This document shows positions 26,629 through 36,400 of a stretch of DNA of 64,000 nt, piece by piece. The position numbers were made by a program, and so were the translations under genes. The notes under the pieces are model-generated. The model saw only the letters and a list, made by a program, of their open reading frames with translations, made no database searches and was not told the DNA's origin. Each line of letters starts with the position of its first letter. Within the stretch, counting starts at the first letter, position 1. The stretch covers positions 9,486,001 through 9,550,000 of the forward strand of contig NZ_CP108394.1 of NCBI RefSeq assembly GCF_041435215.1, in the 5' to 3' direction. The DNA comes from Streptomyces sp. NBC_01314 (lineage in GTDB: Bacteria > Actinomycetota > Actinomycetes > Streptomycetales > Streptomycetaceae).

Positions 26629-27624
26629 ATGAGGTCGTCATTGTCACGCGTCGCACGCGGCGTTCCCGCTCTCACGCTCGGCCTGCTGCTCGCCGCGATC
26701 GCACCCGGCGGGACGGAGGCGCAGGCGGCACCCCTGGCGGAGACGTCCCCCACCGGCTTCGCCGCCGTCAACGCGCTCGGCCAGAACGGCACCACGGGCG
26801 GAGCGGGTGGCGCCACCGTGACCGCCACCACCACCGAGCAGTTCCTGGAGTACATCGACACGGTGGGCCCGCTGGTCATCCGGGTGCAGGGCACCGTCGA
26901 CATCACCAGCAAGCAGGGCGTCCGCCCGAACAAGACCATCATCGGGGCCGGTTCGTCCGCCGTCATCAACGGCGGCGGCCTGGACTTCTACCGCTCGTAC
27001 AACGTCATCGTGCGGAACATCAGGTTCACCAACGCCGAGGACGACGCCGTCAACGTCGGCCAGGAGTCCCACCACATCTGGATCGACCACAACGAGTTCG
27101 TGGCGCCCCTCGACGGGGCCGTCGACGTCGTGCGCGGCGCCGAGTACGTCACCGTGTCCTGGAACTGGTTCAACAAGACCGACAAGAGCATGCTGCTCGG
27201 GCACTCCGACGGCAACGGCAGCCAGGACGCGGGGAAGCTGAAGGTCTCGATCCACCACAACTTCTTCGACGGCTCACGGCAACGGCACCCACGGGTCCGG
27301 TTCGGCGAGCCGGTGCACGTCTACAACAACTACTACAAGGGGAACGCCATTTACGGCGTCGCCTCGACCATGAACGCGGGCGTCGTGGTCGAGGGCAACC
27401 ACTTCGAGGGCGTCCCCAAGCCCTGCTACTCCGCCAGTGGTTACGACGCCTCCGGGCCGGGCCGGCTGGTCCAGCGGAACAACCTCTTCCCCGGGTCCGG
27501 CACCTGCGAGACCAACGGCACGGTCACCGAGCCGCGCACCTACTACGCCTACACGCTGGACCCCGCCGCGGACGTCCCGGCGCTCGTACGGGCAGGGGCA
27601 GGCGTCGGAAAGATCGGTGCCTGA
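26629..27624 (+). CDS. Secreted pectate lyase, PL1 family
   Basis: ATG 26629 after GGGAG gives 331 residues. The signal peptide (residues 1-34) ends at AQAAP. The body is a right-handed beta-helix with the PL1 features GADDAVNV-like calcium-site residues (AEDDAVNV), SHHIWIDHNEF and the catalytic Arg region RQRHPRVRFGE, followed by VYNNYY. It cleaves polygalacturonate by calcium-dependent beta-elimination outside the cell. It is divergent from the GH30 gene, with a shared operator. A short C/A-rich spacer leads to the protease gene, which may be co-transcribed. Confidence 0.9.
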   Translation: MRSSLSRVARGVPALTLGLLLAAIAPGGTEAQAAPLAETSPTGFAAVNALGQNGTTGGAGGATVTATTTEQFLEYIDTVGPLVIRVQGTVDITSKQGVRPNKTIIGAGSSAVINGGGLDFYRSYNVIVRNIRFTNAEDDAVNVGQESHHIWIDHNEFVAPLDGAVDVVRGAEYVTVSWNWFNKTDKSMLLGHSDGNGSQDAGKLKVSIHHNFFDGSRQRHPRVRFGEPVHVYNNYYKGNAIYGVASTMNAGVVVEGNHFEGVPKPCYSASGYDASGPGRLVQRNNLFPGSGTCETNGTVTEPRTYYAYTLDPAADVPALVRAGAGVGKIGA

Positions 27625-27706
27625 ACATCCCCCCACATCCCCACCCCTCACATCCCCACACCCCCACCCCCCACGCATCCCCCCACGAAGCACAGGAGAG
27701 ACCCCG

Positions 27707-28309
27707 ATGAACTCACCGCGCAAGAAGGTGGTCGTGGCCGCGCTGGCGGCCGCGTTGCTCGCCGGCCCAGGTGTCGCACAGGCCGCACCGCAGGCCGCGC
27801 CCGTGCCCCGGGAGCAGGCCGCGGCGGCCACCCTCACGTGGACCCTCGTACGGGCGGGCAACCCGACGCAGGACCAGCAGTCGGCGTACAACCTGATCAC
27901 GTCGGCCATGAACGCCGCGGTCGCCCGGTACAACAACCTCAGCGACCTGGGGAAGAACATCACCGTCCGCTACGAGCCAGGTGTGCCCACCGCCGACGGG
28001 AACATCAACGGGACCATTCGCTTCGGCAGCAACCGAAGCTATATGAACGAGCGGACCGCGTTGCACGAGATCGCGCACACCATAGGCGTGGGCACCAGCT
28101 CGGGCTGGTCGCGGCTGGGCGGCAGCGGCACATGGACCGGGGCGCAGGCCACGGCGCTCGTCCGGCAGTACGACGGGTCGAGCGCGAAGATCTCCACCGG
28201 CGGCGGCCACTTCTGGCCGTACGGGCTGAACTACGACAACGAGTACTCGGGCACGGCGGCCGACCGGCACGTCCGGATCGTCGCCGCGATGGTGAGTGAC
28301 GGGCTGTAA
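27707..28309 (+). CDS. Small secreted zinc metalloprotease
   Basis: ATG 27707 with AGGAGAG upstream gives 200 residues. A signal peptide (residues 1-25, VVVAALAAALLAGPGVAQA) and a short pro-region precede a compact domain with the zinc motif HEIAHTIGVGT (His120, Glu121, His124) and conserved IRFGSNRSYM and HFWPYGLNYDNE. It resembles a frequent actinobacterial secreted protein, sometimes fused to ricin domains. It is not a snapalysin by its flanking motifs. Its target is unknown; the context of glycoprotein- and pectin-degrading enzymes makes a plant wall protein plausible. Confidence 0.72.
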   Translation: MNSPRKKVVVAALAAALLAGPGVAQAAPQAAPVPREQAAAATLTWTLVRAGNPTQDQQSAYNLITSAMNAAVARYNNLSDLGKNITVRYEPGVPTADGNINGTIRFGSNRSYMNERTALHEIAHTIGVGTSSGWSRLGGSGTWTGAQATALVRQYDGSSAKISTGGGHFWPYGLNYDNEYSGTAADRHVRIVAAMVSDGL

Positions 28310-28419
28310 CTCTAGCTGTCAGCAAGGGAGTTGGTGCCTGGTGACAAAGGTGCCGACACCGGCTGCGTTGTTGTGAGCATGGGGCGGCGGGGCCGTCGTC
28401 GCGGTCCTACCGTCCCAGC

Positions 28420-30150
28420 ATGAACACGAGTCGCAGCAGAGGAAAGACCCTCAGGGCGCTGAGAGGTGCCGCTCCGGCGGTGCTGCTGACCGTCGGGGCG
28501 CTCACCGGGGCCGCCCCGGACGCCCGGGGCGACGAGGCGCGGACCGAGACGGCCGTGACGTCCACGAGTCCCGTCGGCGGGGTGACCGAGACGGTGGTCC
28601 GGGTGCGGGCGCCGCTGCCGGCGTCCTTCGGGGCGCGGCCGGCGGCGTGCGACTGGCTGTCGTACCTGCGCTACCGGTCCGCCGACGGGCCTGCGGCCTC
28701 GGCCGAAGCCGACCGGATCCTCGTCGCCCAGCCGGGCATCCTGGAAGGCGCCGGAGCCTTCGACAGCGTCGCCCGCAACACCGTGGCACGCGCCGCCGAA
28801 CAGGGCCGGCACATCGAGTTCTGGGCCCTGGACCGGCGCTCCAACTGCCTGGAGGACCGCACCGGTGTGGCCTCCGGCGACCAGCGCACGGCCGTCGACT
28901 ACTACTACCGGGACAAGCAGGTCGCGGGCCGCACCTTCGACGGGTTCGTCGGCGACGGCGAGCTGGGCTGGATGGCGAAGCTCGGCGTCGAGCGGACCGT
29001 CCGGGACCAGTACGACCTGCTCACCGCCGAGTTGCCCGACCAGCGGGTGCGCAAGGAGAAGGTGCTGTGCGGCGGGCACTCCCTGGGCGGGGTCATCACC
29101 GGGTACTTCGCGACCGCCGACTTCGACGGAGACCGGTCCACCACGGCGGACGCGGGGCACAACCAGTGCGCCGGGTACTTCGCCCTCGACACCACCGTCT
29201 CCACCTCGCTCGCCGACCTGAGCGGCAGCATCCCGGACGACACCAACCTGCCCGACGTGGGCCTCGGATACGGCGCGGTGCAGGCCGGGCTCGACAGCGG
29301 ACTGCTGCCGCGCTCGCTGTCCGCGCCGGTGCTCCTCAACCCGGAGATGATGACGCTGCTGGCCATCGCGGGCGTGGGCGCGCTGCAGGACCCGGACGGC
29401 GAGGCCACCCTGCCGGGCTACCTGCCCCGCAACACCAACATCGAGGTCAGCAACCGCTTCCTGTTCTCCGAGGACACCGCCACCTTCCTCACCGGCTCAC
29501 CGGCGGTGAGGGACTTCCGGCTCACCAACGAGGCGATCCTCGGCTCGCTGATGGACGACCACTCCGTACCGCTGGCGTTCCTGCAGAGCAGCGTGGGCTT
29601 CTTCGACGGCGGGCCGGTCGTCGACAAGAACTTCCCCGTCGCCAACGGCGGCGAGGAGCAACCCGCGCTGTTCGGCGGCGAGTACAAGGCCATCCCCGAC
29701 CGGCCGGGCGGCCCGCTCTACACCTGGCGGAACTACGACCGGGTGGGCGACGCCGACGACCCCGGTTACCGGTCGGCCGACGGGACCCCGTTCACCGACG
29801 CGGGCAAGGAGGTCACCGACATCCAGGAGCTGGCCCGCAGCATGGCCCAGCAGCCGCTGGACTTCACCGAGCAGTACTTCCCGACGAAGCTGGTCACCGA
29901 TCTCCAACTGGCCGGCTCACCCCAGGTGAAGCGGCTCGTCGTCCACCCGGGCGGGCTGACCGCCAACCCGACCCTCACCGTGCTCGCCGGCGACGGACTG
30001 TTGGCGGGCCGCGTCCCGGCCGACCTGGACCCCGTGGTCGCCGACGGTTACCAGCACCTGGACGTGCTGACCGCCGCGCCCACCCAGAACAACGGCCGTC
30101 CCGAACCGGTCTCCACGAGCCTCACGGAGTTCGCGCGGGACACCGAGTAG
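28420..30150 (+). CDS. Large secreted alpha/beta hydrolase (lipase/esterase-like)
   Basis: A 576-residue protein with a signal peptide (residues 1-36, AAPAVLLTVGALTGAAP). It has an alpha/beta hydrolase core with the elbow CGGHSLGGV (Ser221) and a likely acid in the following strands (YFALDTTVS). Two Cys occur before the elbow (ACDW, SNCLED), as in exported enzymes. It lacks the lid signatures of known bacterial lipase families I recognise. A strong terminator follows. No SD site is obvious before the ATG. Confidence 0.7.
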   Translation: MNTSRSRGKTLRALRGAAPAVLLTVGALTGAAPDARGDEARTETAVTSTSPVGGVTETVVRVRAPLPASFGARPAACDWLSYLRYRSADGPAASAEADRILVAQPGILEGAGAFDSVARNTVARAAEQGRHIEFWALDRRSNCLEDRTGVASGDQRTAVDYYYRDKQVAGRTFDGFVGDGELGWMAKLGVERTVRDQYDLLTAELPDQRVRKEKVLCGGHSLGGVITGYFATADFDGDRSTTADAGHNQCAGYFALDTTVSTSLADLSGSIPDDTNLPDVGLGYGAVQAGLDSGLLPRSLSAPVLLNPEMMTLLAIAGVGALQDPDGEATLPGYLPRNTNIEVSNRFLFSEDTATFLTGSPAVRDFRLTNEAILGSLMDDHSVPLAFLQSSVGFFDGGPVVDKNFPVANGGEEQPALFGGEYKAIPDRPGGPLYTWRNYDRVGDADDPGYRSADGTPFTDAGKEVTDIQELARSMAQQPLDFTEQYFPTKLVTDLQLAGSPQVKRLVVHPGGLTANPTLTVLAGDGLLAGRVPADLDPVVADGYQHLDVLTAAPTQNNGRPEPVSTSLTEFARDTE

Positions 30151-30167
30151 CCATCGCCCCCATGGAA

Positions 30168-30201
30168 GAAGGGCCCGGGAGGTTCCCCTCCCGGGCCCTT
30201 C
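30168..30201. terminator. Bidirectional terminator between hydrolase and cutinase
   Basis: A perfect 15-bp stem, GAAGGGCCCGGGAGG and its complement, with loop TTCC lies between convergent genes ending at 30150 and 30222. Confidence 0.85.
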
Positions 30202-30221
30202 GCCTCTGTGCGTGGGGTCGG

Positions 30222-30863
30222 TCAGACCTTGGTCGCGGCGAAGGCCGCCGCCGCGTCCGCGTTCGCCCGGTAGCTCAGGTGCGCGCCCGTGTCGCCCCCA
30301 CCGTTCTCGCAGACCGGGTCACCGGCCGCACAGAAGTCGATGGTGCGGCTCTGGTAGGTGCCGGTGACGCTCTTGCCGATGGCCCGGATCGGGTTGCCGA
30401 ACAGCAGCACCGCGGAGACCCGGGGTTCGAGCGCGGCGGGAATGGTGGCCACGATGGGGCTGCCGACCACCGCGCCGGCGCTGCTGATGCCGATGGAGTT
30501 GTCGACGACATTCGCGCCCTGCGAATAGCCGACGAGAATGAAACGCTGGTTCGGACAGGCGGATGCCTGACTCCTGACGTGGTTCACCAGGTCCGCGTTG
30601 CCCTGCGCGGCCGAGGTGAGAGAAAGGTCCGCAGGGTAGTTCACCTTGTAGCTGGAGAGGGATTTGCCCGTGATTTTCTTCTGCAGTGCGGAAAACACGG
30701 GGTCGCCGACGATGAAGCCGAGCGTGCCCGGCTCGAACGTGCCGCGAGCCGCGACGACGTCGATGTCCGTGCAGGCCGCGGCCGTGGCCGCGGGTACCGA
30801 GACGGTGGCCAGTCCGGCCCCGCCGGCCAGCGAGAGCGCGGCGAGACATAAGCGGATACGCAT
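30222..30863 (-). CDS. Secreted cutinase family esterase
   Basis: ATG 30863 with AAAGGA upstream gives 213 residues. The signal peptide is residues 1-29. The fold markers of cutinases are complete: GYSQGANV (Ser114), GDPVCENGG (Asp182) and AHLSY (His195), with Cys pairs at 31/103 and 178/185. Cutinases hydrolyse plant cutin or lipid esters. In mycobacteria a cutinase-family thioesterase/phospholipase (Rv3802c) sits in the mycolate locus. Here it ends a run of minus-strand lipid genes but is separated from them by a regulator, so either role is possible. Confidence 0.88.
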   Translation of the reverse strand: MRIRLCLAALSLAGGAGLATVSVPAATAAACTDIDVVAARGTFEPGTLGFIVGDPVFSALQKKITGKSLSSYKVNYPADLSLTSAAQGNADLVNHVRSQASACPNQRFILVGYSQGANVVDNSIGISSAGAVVGSPIVATIPAALEPRVSAVLLFGNPIRAIGKSVTGTYQSRTIDFCAAGDPVCENGGGDTGAHLSYRANADAAAAFAATKV

Positions 30864-31000
30864 GGGGATCCTTTGAGGGTGGGGCGCGTGGAGCGCCTGT
30901 GGGAAAGGACGTCCCGAAGATATTCGCTGTGTCAGGCCGAGTGTTATGGACGAGAATTCAGAAATCGCTTTTGTTTTTGCGCCGAGGTGAGTCGATATTT
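30864..31000. promoter_or_regulatory. AT-rich promoter region before cutinase
   Basis: The stretch 30950-31005 is unusually AT-rich for this genome (TTTTGTTTTTG, ATATTTTTATG). It lies between the CdaR stop and the cutinase start and most likely carries the cutinase promoter. No palindrome stands out. Confidence 0.4.
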
Positions 31001-32233
31001 TTATGCGGTGAACGTGTCGTCGTCCCGCGGTGCCTCCGAGCGCAGCGCGAGGATGAGGTCCAGGCGGGCGCCGGGGTCGTGCAGGGCCTCGCCGAAGAGC
31101 TTCTCCAGCTGGCGCAGGCGGTAGCGGACCGTCTGCGGGTGGATGTGGAGACGGGCGGCGACATCGGGCACGTTGCTGCCGCCGAGCAGCCACGCCAGGA
31201 GCGTCTCGGCGAGCCGGCCGCGCGGCCCCTCCGCGACCGAGTCCAGCGGGGCCAGCACCCGGGACCGCAGTTGGGCGAGCATCGGTTCGTCGCTGTGCAG
31301 CAGCAGCGTCGACAGATGGTCGGCGCAGCGCACCACGCCCTGCCGCGGCAGGATGCCACGCCCCATCAACCCGAGCGCACGGGTGGCCCAGCGCAGCGAA
31401 CTGGCGGCCTCCGTGAGCGGAACCGAAGGCCCGATCGCCGCCGGCCGCCCCCGCAGCGCGAGCGTGAACGCCCGGCCGCCGAAGCCGCCCGAGCCGTCCG
31501 GGTCGGGCACGAGCATCCGTGGTGGCCGGGACTCCATGTCCACCAGCGCCCCGGCGGCGGCCAACGGCCGCTCCTCCCGCTGGTCGGGCGAGGCCGCGAG
31601 GACGACGACCGCGACGTGCGTCGGCACGGACCACTGGGCGCCGTTCGCCAGGTCACGCACCGCCTCCGGCAACACCGGCCTCCCGCCCAGCAACAGGGCG
31701 AGCAGCCGCCCCCGGCGCCGTTCCAGCTCGTCCGTGCTGCGCAGCTGCCCCTGCGCGTACCCCGCCGCCGCGGCCTCGGCCACCTCGTGCACCGTCCGGA
31801 ACGCCAGTTCACCCAGCCCGGCCATGACCGAGGAGTCCAACCCGAGTTCCTCCGTCGTGCGGCCCAGCAGCCGCCAGGCGTGCAGCCCCCCGACCCGCAG
31901 CGCGGACTGCAGCGTTTCGAGGCTGTGGCCCTCCAGCGCCTCGCCACGCCCCAGCTCGTGGTAGATCGCGGTGATCGAGTCTCCCCGGCCGCGCGGGTCG
32001 GCGATGTGGTCGACGAACAGGGTGAGCGCCTGCACGACCCCCGATCTGAGCAGTGCGCGGCTCGCTCCGTCAACCGACCGGGAGGCGTATTCCGGGACCT
32101 GTCTGCACACCTCCTCCTCCACCTGGTCGGCAACATCCTCCAACTGGTCGCGCAGCAGTTTGGCCAGTTCGGGTGGCACAGGGGCGGCGCCGGGACCGTC
32201 CGGTACGCCGTGCGGCGGGGTGGGAGCAGCCAA
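31001..32233 (-). CDS. CdaR/PucR-type transcriptional regulator
   Basis: The probable start is TTG 32233, preceded by AAAGGAGGG at good spacing; in-frame GTG codons further up are alternatives. The product has 410 residues. Its N-terminal half is helical and sensor-like (ELAKLLRDQLEDVADQVEEE). A GGDEF-like CdaR domain lies in the middle, and the C-terminal PucR helix-turn-helix ends it (DVAARLHIHPQTVRYRLRQLEKLFG). It sits between the esterase and cutinase genes on the same strand and is the natural candidate regulator of either or both. The signal is unknown. Confidence 0.85.
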   Translation of the reverse strand: MAAPTPPHGVPDGPGAAPVPPELAKLLRDQLEDVADQVEEEVCRQVPEYASRSVDGASRALLRSGVVQALTLFVDHIADPRGRGDSITAIYHELGRGEALEGHSLETLQSALRVGGLHAWRLLGRTTEELGLDSSVMAGLGELAFRTVHEVAEAAAAGYAQGQLRSTDELERRRGRLLALLLGGRPVLPEAVRDLANGAQWSVPTHVAVVVLAASPDQREERPLAAAGALVDMESRPPRMLVPDPDGSGGFGGRAFTLALRGRPAAIGPSVPLTEAASSLRWATRALGLMGRGILPRQGVVRCADHLSTLLLHSDEPMLAQLRSRVLAPLDSVAEGPRGRLAETLLAWLLGGSNVPDVAARLHIHPQTVRYRLRQLEKLFGEALHDPGARLDLILALRSEAPRDDDTFTA

Positions 32234-32355
32234 GGCGGACCCTCCTTTCACCCGGAAGCGGCTCACCCGCGGGCCGGTGCCCGTGGGGCGGGGAACAAGT
32301 CCTGGGTTGGACGTAAGTCCCCTACGCTCCGTTCCGTGCCCCGACGGCACCGGCC

Positions 32356-33414
32356 TCACGCCGGCACCCCCAGCGCACCGGCGAGCATCGGCCACGACGC
32401 GGTGAACTCCCGCTTCCAGTAGGCCCAACTGTGCCCACCCCCCGCGTAGAAGTGGGTGGTCACCGGGACCCGCAGCAGCGCGAGCGTGTCCGTGAACGCG
32501 TGGGCGGACGGCCACAGCAGGCTCTCCAGCGCCTCGGGGAGCCAGTCGCCCATGCCGCCGGCCACTCCGCTGCCGCTCGACACGTACAGGGCGGTGCCGC
32601 GCAGCCCCGCCGCGCGGGAACGCGGATTGAAGTTTCGCCAGGTGAGCAGGTCCAGGATCGGGTGGCCCCACAGCGACAGGGCCGCCAGGTTCTCGCGGGC
32701 CACGATGGCGTCCATCAGGGTCGGCACCCCGGGTGCCGTCGTGTCGAGGATGCCGCTGTACGAGGCCGCCGCCGCGAACGTCCCCGGGTGCCGTGCCGCG
32801 TGCGCCATCGCCCCGTAGCCGCCGGTGGAGACCCCGGCGACCACCCGGACCCCGGACGCCCGGTAGTCGCGGGCGAGCAGCGCCGGGACCTCGCCGACCT
32901 GGAACGTCTCGTAGTCCGGGCCGCCCCGCCAGGCGGTGGGAATGCCGGTCGGCCCCGCGTCCGGCATCGCCACGATCAGCTCGCGGCCCGCCGTGAACGC
33001 CTCGATGTCCGTCTCCCGGGTCCATGACGTGTGGTCGTCGTGGGCGCCGTGGAGCAGATACAGCACGGGGTACGTCCGGGCGGGCCGCGCGTCGAACGAG
33101 GAGGGGAGGATCAGCCGGACCGGGGCGTTCCGTCCCAGGGCGGCGGAGGGGAGGGAGACGTCGAGGGTGCGGGGGCCGAGGCGGATGACGGAGGGAGCGC
33201 CGGAGGCGGCCGGCGAGGCGGCTGCGGTGGCTGCCCGGCGGTGGTCGGTGCGGCTGGTGGTGGTCCGCCGGGTGGTGGCTGCCCCGGCCGTGCCGGTGGT
33301 CGCGGCGCCGAAGAGGGCGGTCAGGGCGGTGGTGGCCGCCAATCCGGTGACGGAGCGTCGGGACAATCCGGAGCTGCGGTCGGTGCGGTCGGTACGGTCG
33401 GTGTGGTCGGGCAT
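32356..33414 (-). CDS. Exported esterase, antigen-85/esterase-D-like
   Basis: ATG 33414 follows GAGGAGAG and gives 352 residues. A Tat-like signal (LSRRSVTGLAATTALTAL) follows a DRTDRTDR repeat and precedes a low-complexity Thr/Arg/Ala linker. The catalytic domain (about 75-352) has VLYLLHGAHDDHTSW, the nucleophile elbow GVSTGGYG (Ser196) and the base in GGGHSWAYWKREF. This is the fold group of mycobacterial antigen 85 mycolyltransferases and of many plain esterases. It starts 22 bases after the polyketide synthase stop, so it is in the same operon and may transfer or release the lipid product outside the membrane. Confidence 0.82.
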   Translation of the reverse strand: MPDHTDRTDRTDRSSGLSRRSVTGLAATTALTALFGAATTGTAGAATTRRTTTSRTDHRRAATAAASPAASGAPSVIRLGPRTLDVSLPSAALGRNAPVRLILPSSFDARPARTYPVLYLLHGAHDDHTSWTRETDIEAFTAGRELIVAMPDAGPTGIPTAWRGGPDYETFQVGEVPALLARDYRASGVRVVAGVSTGGYGAMAHAARHPGTFAAAASYSGILDTTAPGVPTLMDAIVARENLAALSLWGHPILDLLTWRNFNPRSRAAGLRGTALYVSSGSGVAGGMGDWLPEALESLLWPSAHAFTDTLALLRVPVTTHFYAGGGHSWAYWKREFTASWPMLAGALGVPA

Positions 33415-33436
33415 GGCGGCTCTCCTCGGATCAGGT

Positions 33437-36400
33437 TCAGCGGGTCTCCCCGGCGAGCTCTCGCCGCAGATGGGCGGCGATCTCGTCCACGTACGGCGGG
33501 TCGAGCAGCGACAGATGGTGGCCCGTGACCGGGACGACGGCCAGGCGCGGGCACACCTCGTCCCAGCCGAGCGCCTCGTCGTCCCGCTCGTACGCGGGGT
33601 CGCGCACGGTGTGCGGGGCGGGCTCGGTGGCTCGGTACAGCACCACTCGCCCGTCGTGACGGCCCGGCCGGTGTGTCTCGCCGATCCGCAGGTCCAGATA
33701 GGAGGCCCGCTGGTGATCGAGGACCGCCTGCGGCACGTCGGCCGCCTCCCGCAGGGCCCGCAGCACGGTGTCGACGCGCTCGCCGTCGTCTTCCGTCGCA
33801 GCCAACTCGTCGTACGGCAGGGCGAGTTCAACTCCGTACGTGTGGGCGACATGGCGGGCGAAACCGGTGAAGTGGGCGCGGATCCGCTCGGCCGCCGTGC
33901 CTTCGGGGCAGGGGAGCGGCCGTACGGAATCGAGGAGCACCACCAGCCGCACGTCCCGCCCGGCGGCCGTCAGCTGCCGCGCCGCCTCCTGGGCGACGAA
34001 GCCGCCGAACGACCAACCACCCAGCAGGCAGGGCCCGTCGGGGTGCACAGTGGCCACGGCCTCCGCGTAACGACGCGCCTTCTCGACGACCGTCCGGGCC
34101 TCCTCGACCCGCTCCAGCCCGTACACGAGCTGCTCCCCGCCGAGCCGTTCCACAAGGGACCGGTAGACGGCGGTGGTGCCGCCGGCGGCGTGGACGAGGA
34201 AGAGAGGGGGGTGAGGGCCGGGCATGTCCGAGTGCTGGTCCGAGGGTCGAGGGCCGGGGGTGTCGAGGAGCCGGAGCCAGGGGTGGGGGCCGGAGGTGCG
34301 GAGGGGGCGGAGCGGGGAGTGAGGGCCGGGGGTCCGGTGGGGCTGGGGCAGGGAGTCCTCACGTGATGTCTCCTCGGCCCGCGCCCGTGTGTCCTCGCCG
34401 ATCGCGAGGGGGGCCTGCGGCAGGGCATCCATGTCCACGGCCCGCTGAGCCGGCGAGGGCGAGGCCTCGTCCTGGGACCTCGCCGGCGGTGGGACTCGGG
34501 TGGCTCCGGCCGGAGCCGGATGCGTCGGCTGCGCCTGGAGGCCTTCGGCCGATGTGGCCTTCGTCGGCACCGCCCGCCGACCGTTCCCCGCCGACGCCGT
34601 CTCGCCGGGCAGCGCCCGCTGGATGCGGGCCGTCGTGTCCTCGACCGTGGCGGCGCCCAGCAGGTCACGCAGGGGGAGCTCGATGTCGAACTCGCGTTCA
34701 AGAGCGGTGCGGATGCGCACGGCCATCAGGGAGTCCAGGCCCAGCTCGGCGAAGGCGGTGGCCGGGGTGATGCGGGTCGGCGGGTGCCCGGTGACGGCGG
34801 CGATGTGGTGGCAGAGGCGGGCGGAGACGGAGGTGTCGTCCGCCGCGCTCCACCCTTCCGGCCCACGGCTGTCCGCCGGCCCGGGGCTCGCTTCCCTGGC
34901 GTGGCCTCCTTCTCCGGCGTGGCCCTCTGCGTCGGCGTGGCTCCCTGCCGCCGTGCGGTCCGCTTCCGGCATGTGCCGTCCGGACACCATGCGGTCCCCT
35001 GCCGTCACGGGGTCCCTGCCGGGCTCGCGGCGCCCCTCTGTCCACGCGGTTGACGATTCCGGCGCCGTGACCCCCGCTCTCCCATCGGTCCACCAGTGCC
35101 GCACATGCCGCCAGCGCGGCCCGGGCAGGTCGATGACGCGGCCCGGCGGCAGGGGAAGCCGGTACCCGGCGGTGTGCAGGGTGCCCACCTGGGTGAGGAA
35201 GTCGGCGGAGGTGTCGGCGTCGCGGTGGAGGGTGCCGAGGGCGAGGGTTCCGGGGGCGGTGTCCGTGATCGCGCGGGTCAGGACCGGGTGGGGGGAGAGT
35301 TCGACGAACGCGGTGTGGCCGTCGGCGACGGCAGCGGCGACCGCCCGGTCGAGACGCACGGGCCGCCGCAGGTTCGCGGCCCAGTGCGCGGCGTCGAACA
35401 CACAGTCACCGCGCGGGTCGTCCAGCACGGTGGAGTAGACGGGGACGCGGGGGAGCCCGCCCCGGATGTCCGCCAGCTCTGCCGCCAACTCGTCGAGCAG
35501 CGGATCCACCTGGGGGGAGTGACCCGCCCCGGCCACCCGCATCGCCCGCGCGGCCCGACCCTCCCCCTCCAGCCGGTTCACCAGTCGGGCCACCGCCTCC
35601 TCCTCCCCGGTGACCACCTTCTGGCCGGGCGAGGAGTGCACGGCGACATACACGCCCGGGAAGTCCCGCTCCAGGGCGTCGAGTTCGCCGTCCTCAAGGT
35701 CCACCACGGCCATCGCCCCGCCCCGCAGCCCGCTGAGCAGCCGGGACCGTACGGCGACGACGCGGGCCGCGTCCGACACCTCCAGCGCGCCCGCGCACAC
35801 CGCGGCCGCCACCTCCCCCAGGGAGTGGCCGATGACGGCGACGGGCTCGACCCCGTGCGCCCGCCACAGCTCGGCCAGCGCCATCTGAAAGCCGAAGAGG
35901 ACGGGTTGGGCGACCTCCAGACGGTCGAGGCGACCGCCCGTGGCCAGGTGGTCGTAGAGGGAGAGCCCGCACTCGGGGGCCAGTTGCGCGTCCAGCTTCT
36001 CCACGGCCGCGGCGAAGGCGGGTTCCTCGGCGAGCAGCCGACGACCCATGCCGGACCACTGGCTGCCGTACCCGGAGAAGACCCACACCGGGCCGCGTCC
36101 GACGAGATCCCGGTCGCCCACCACGACCCGCGCGTGGGGGCTCTTCCGAGACAACGCGCCCAGCCCGTCCACCAGTTCGGCACGGTCGCCGGCCACGATC
36201 GCGGCGCGCACCGGCCCCCGCCCCGCACGCCCGGCGAGTGTGCGCGCCACGTCGGCGGGGCGCACGGCGTCCCCCTCGGCCGTGCCGAGCCAGTCCGCCA
36301 GCCGGGCGGCGGTGTCACGGACGCGGGCGGTGTCGATGTCGGAGAGGAGGTGGAGGCGGGCCGGGGGTTCCCCGGCCTGGGGTGGGAGCGGGGCGCCGGG

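Noticed and set aside
32234..33025. N-terminal extension of the CdaR regulator to 674 residues
   Set aside because: It overlaps the esterase gene in another frame and lacks domain similarity; a strong SD precedes TTG 32233.
33370..33410. Tandem GGTCGGT-type repeats as a mobile or regulatory element
   Set aside because: They encode the DRTDRTDR leader of the exported esterase in frame and need no further explanation.
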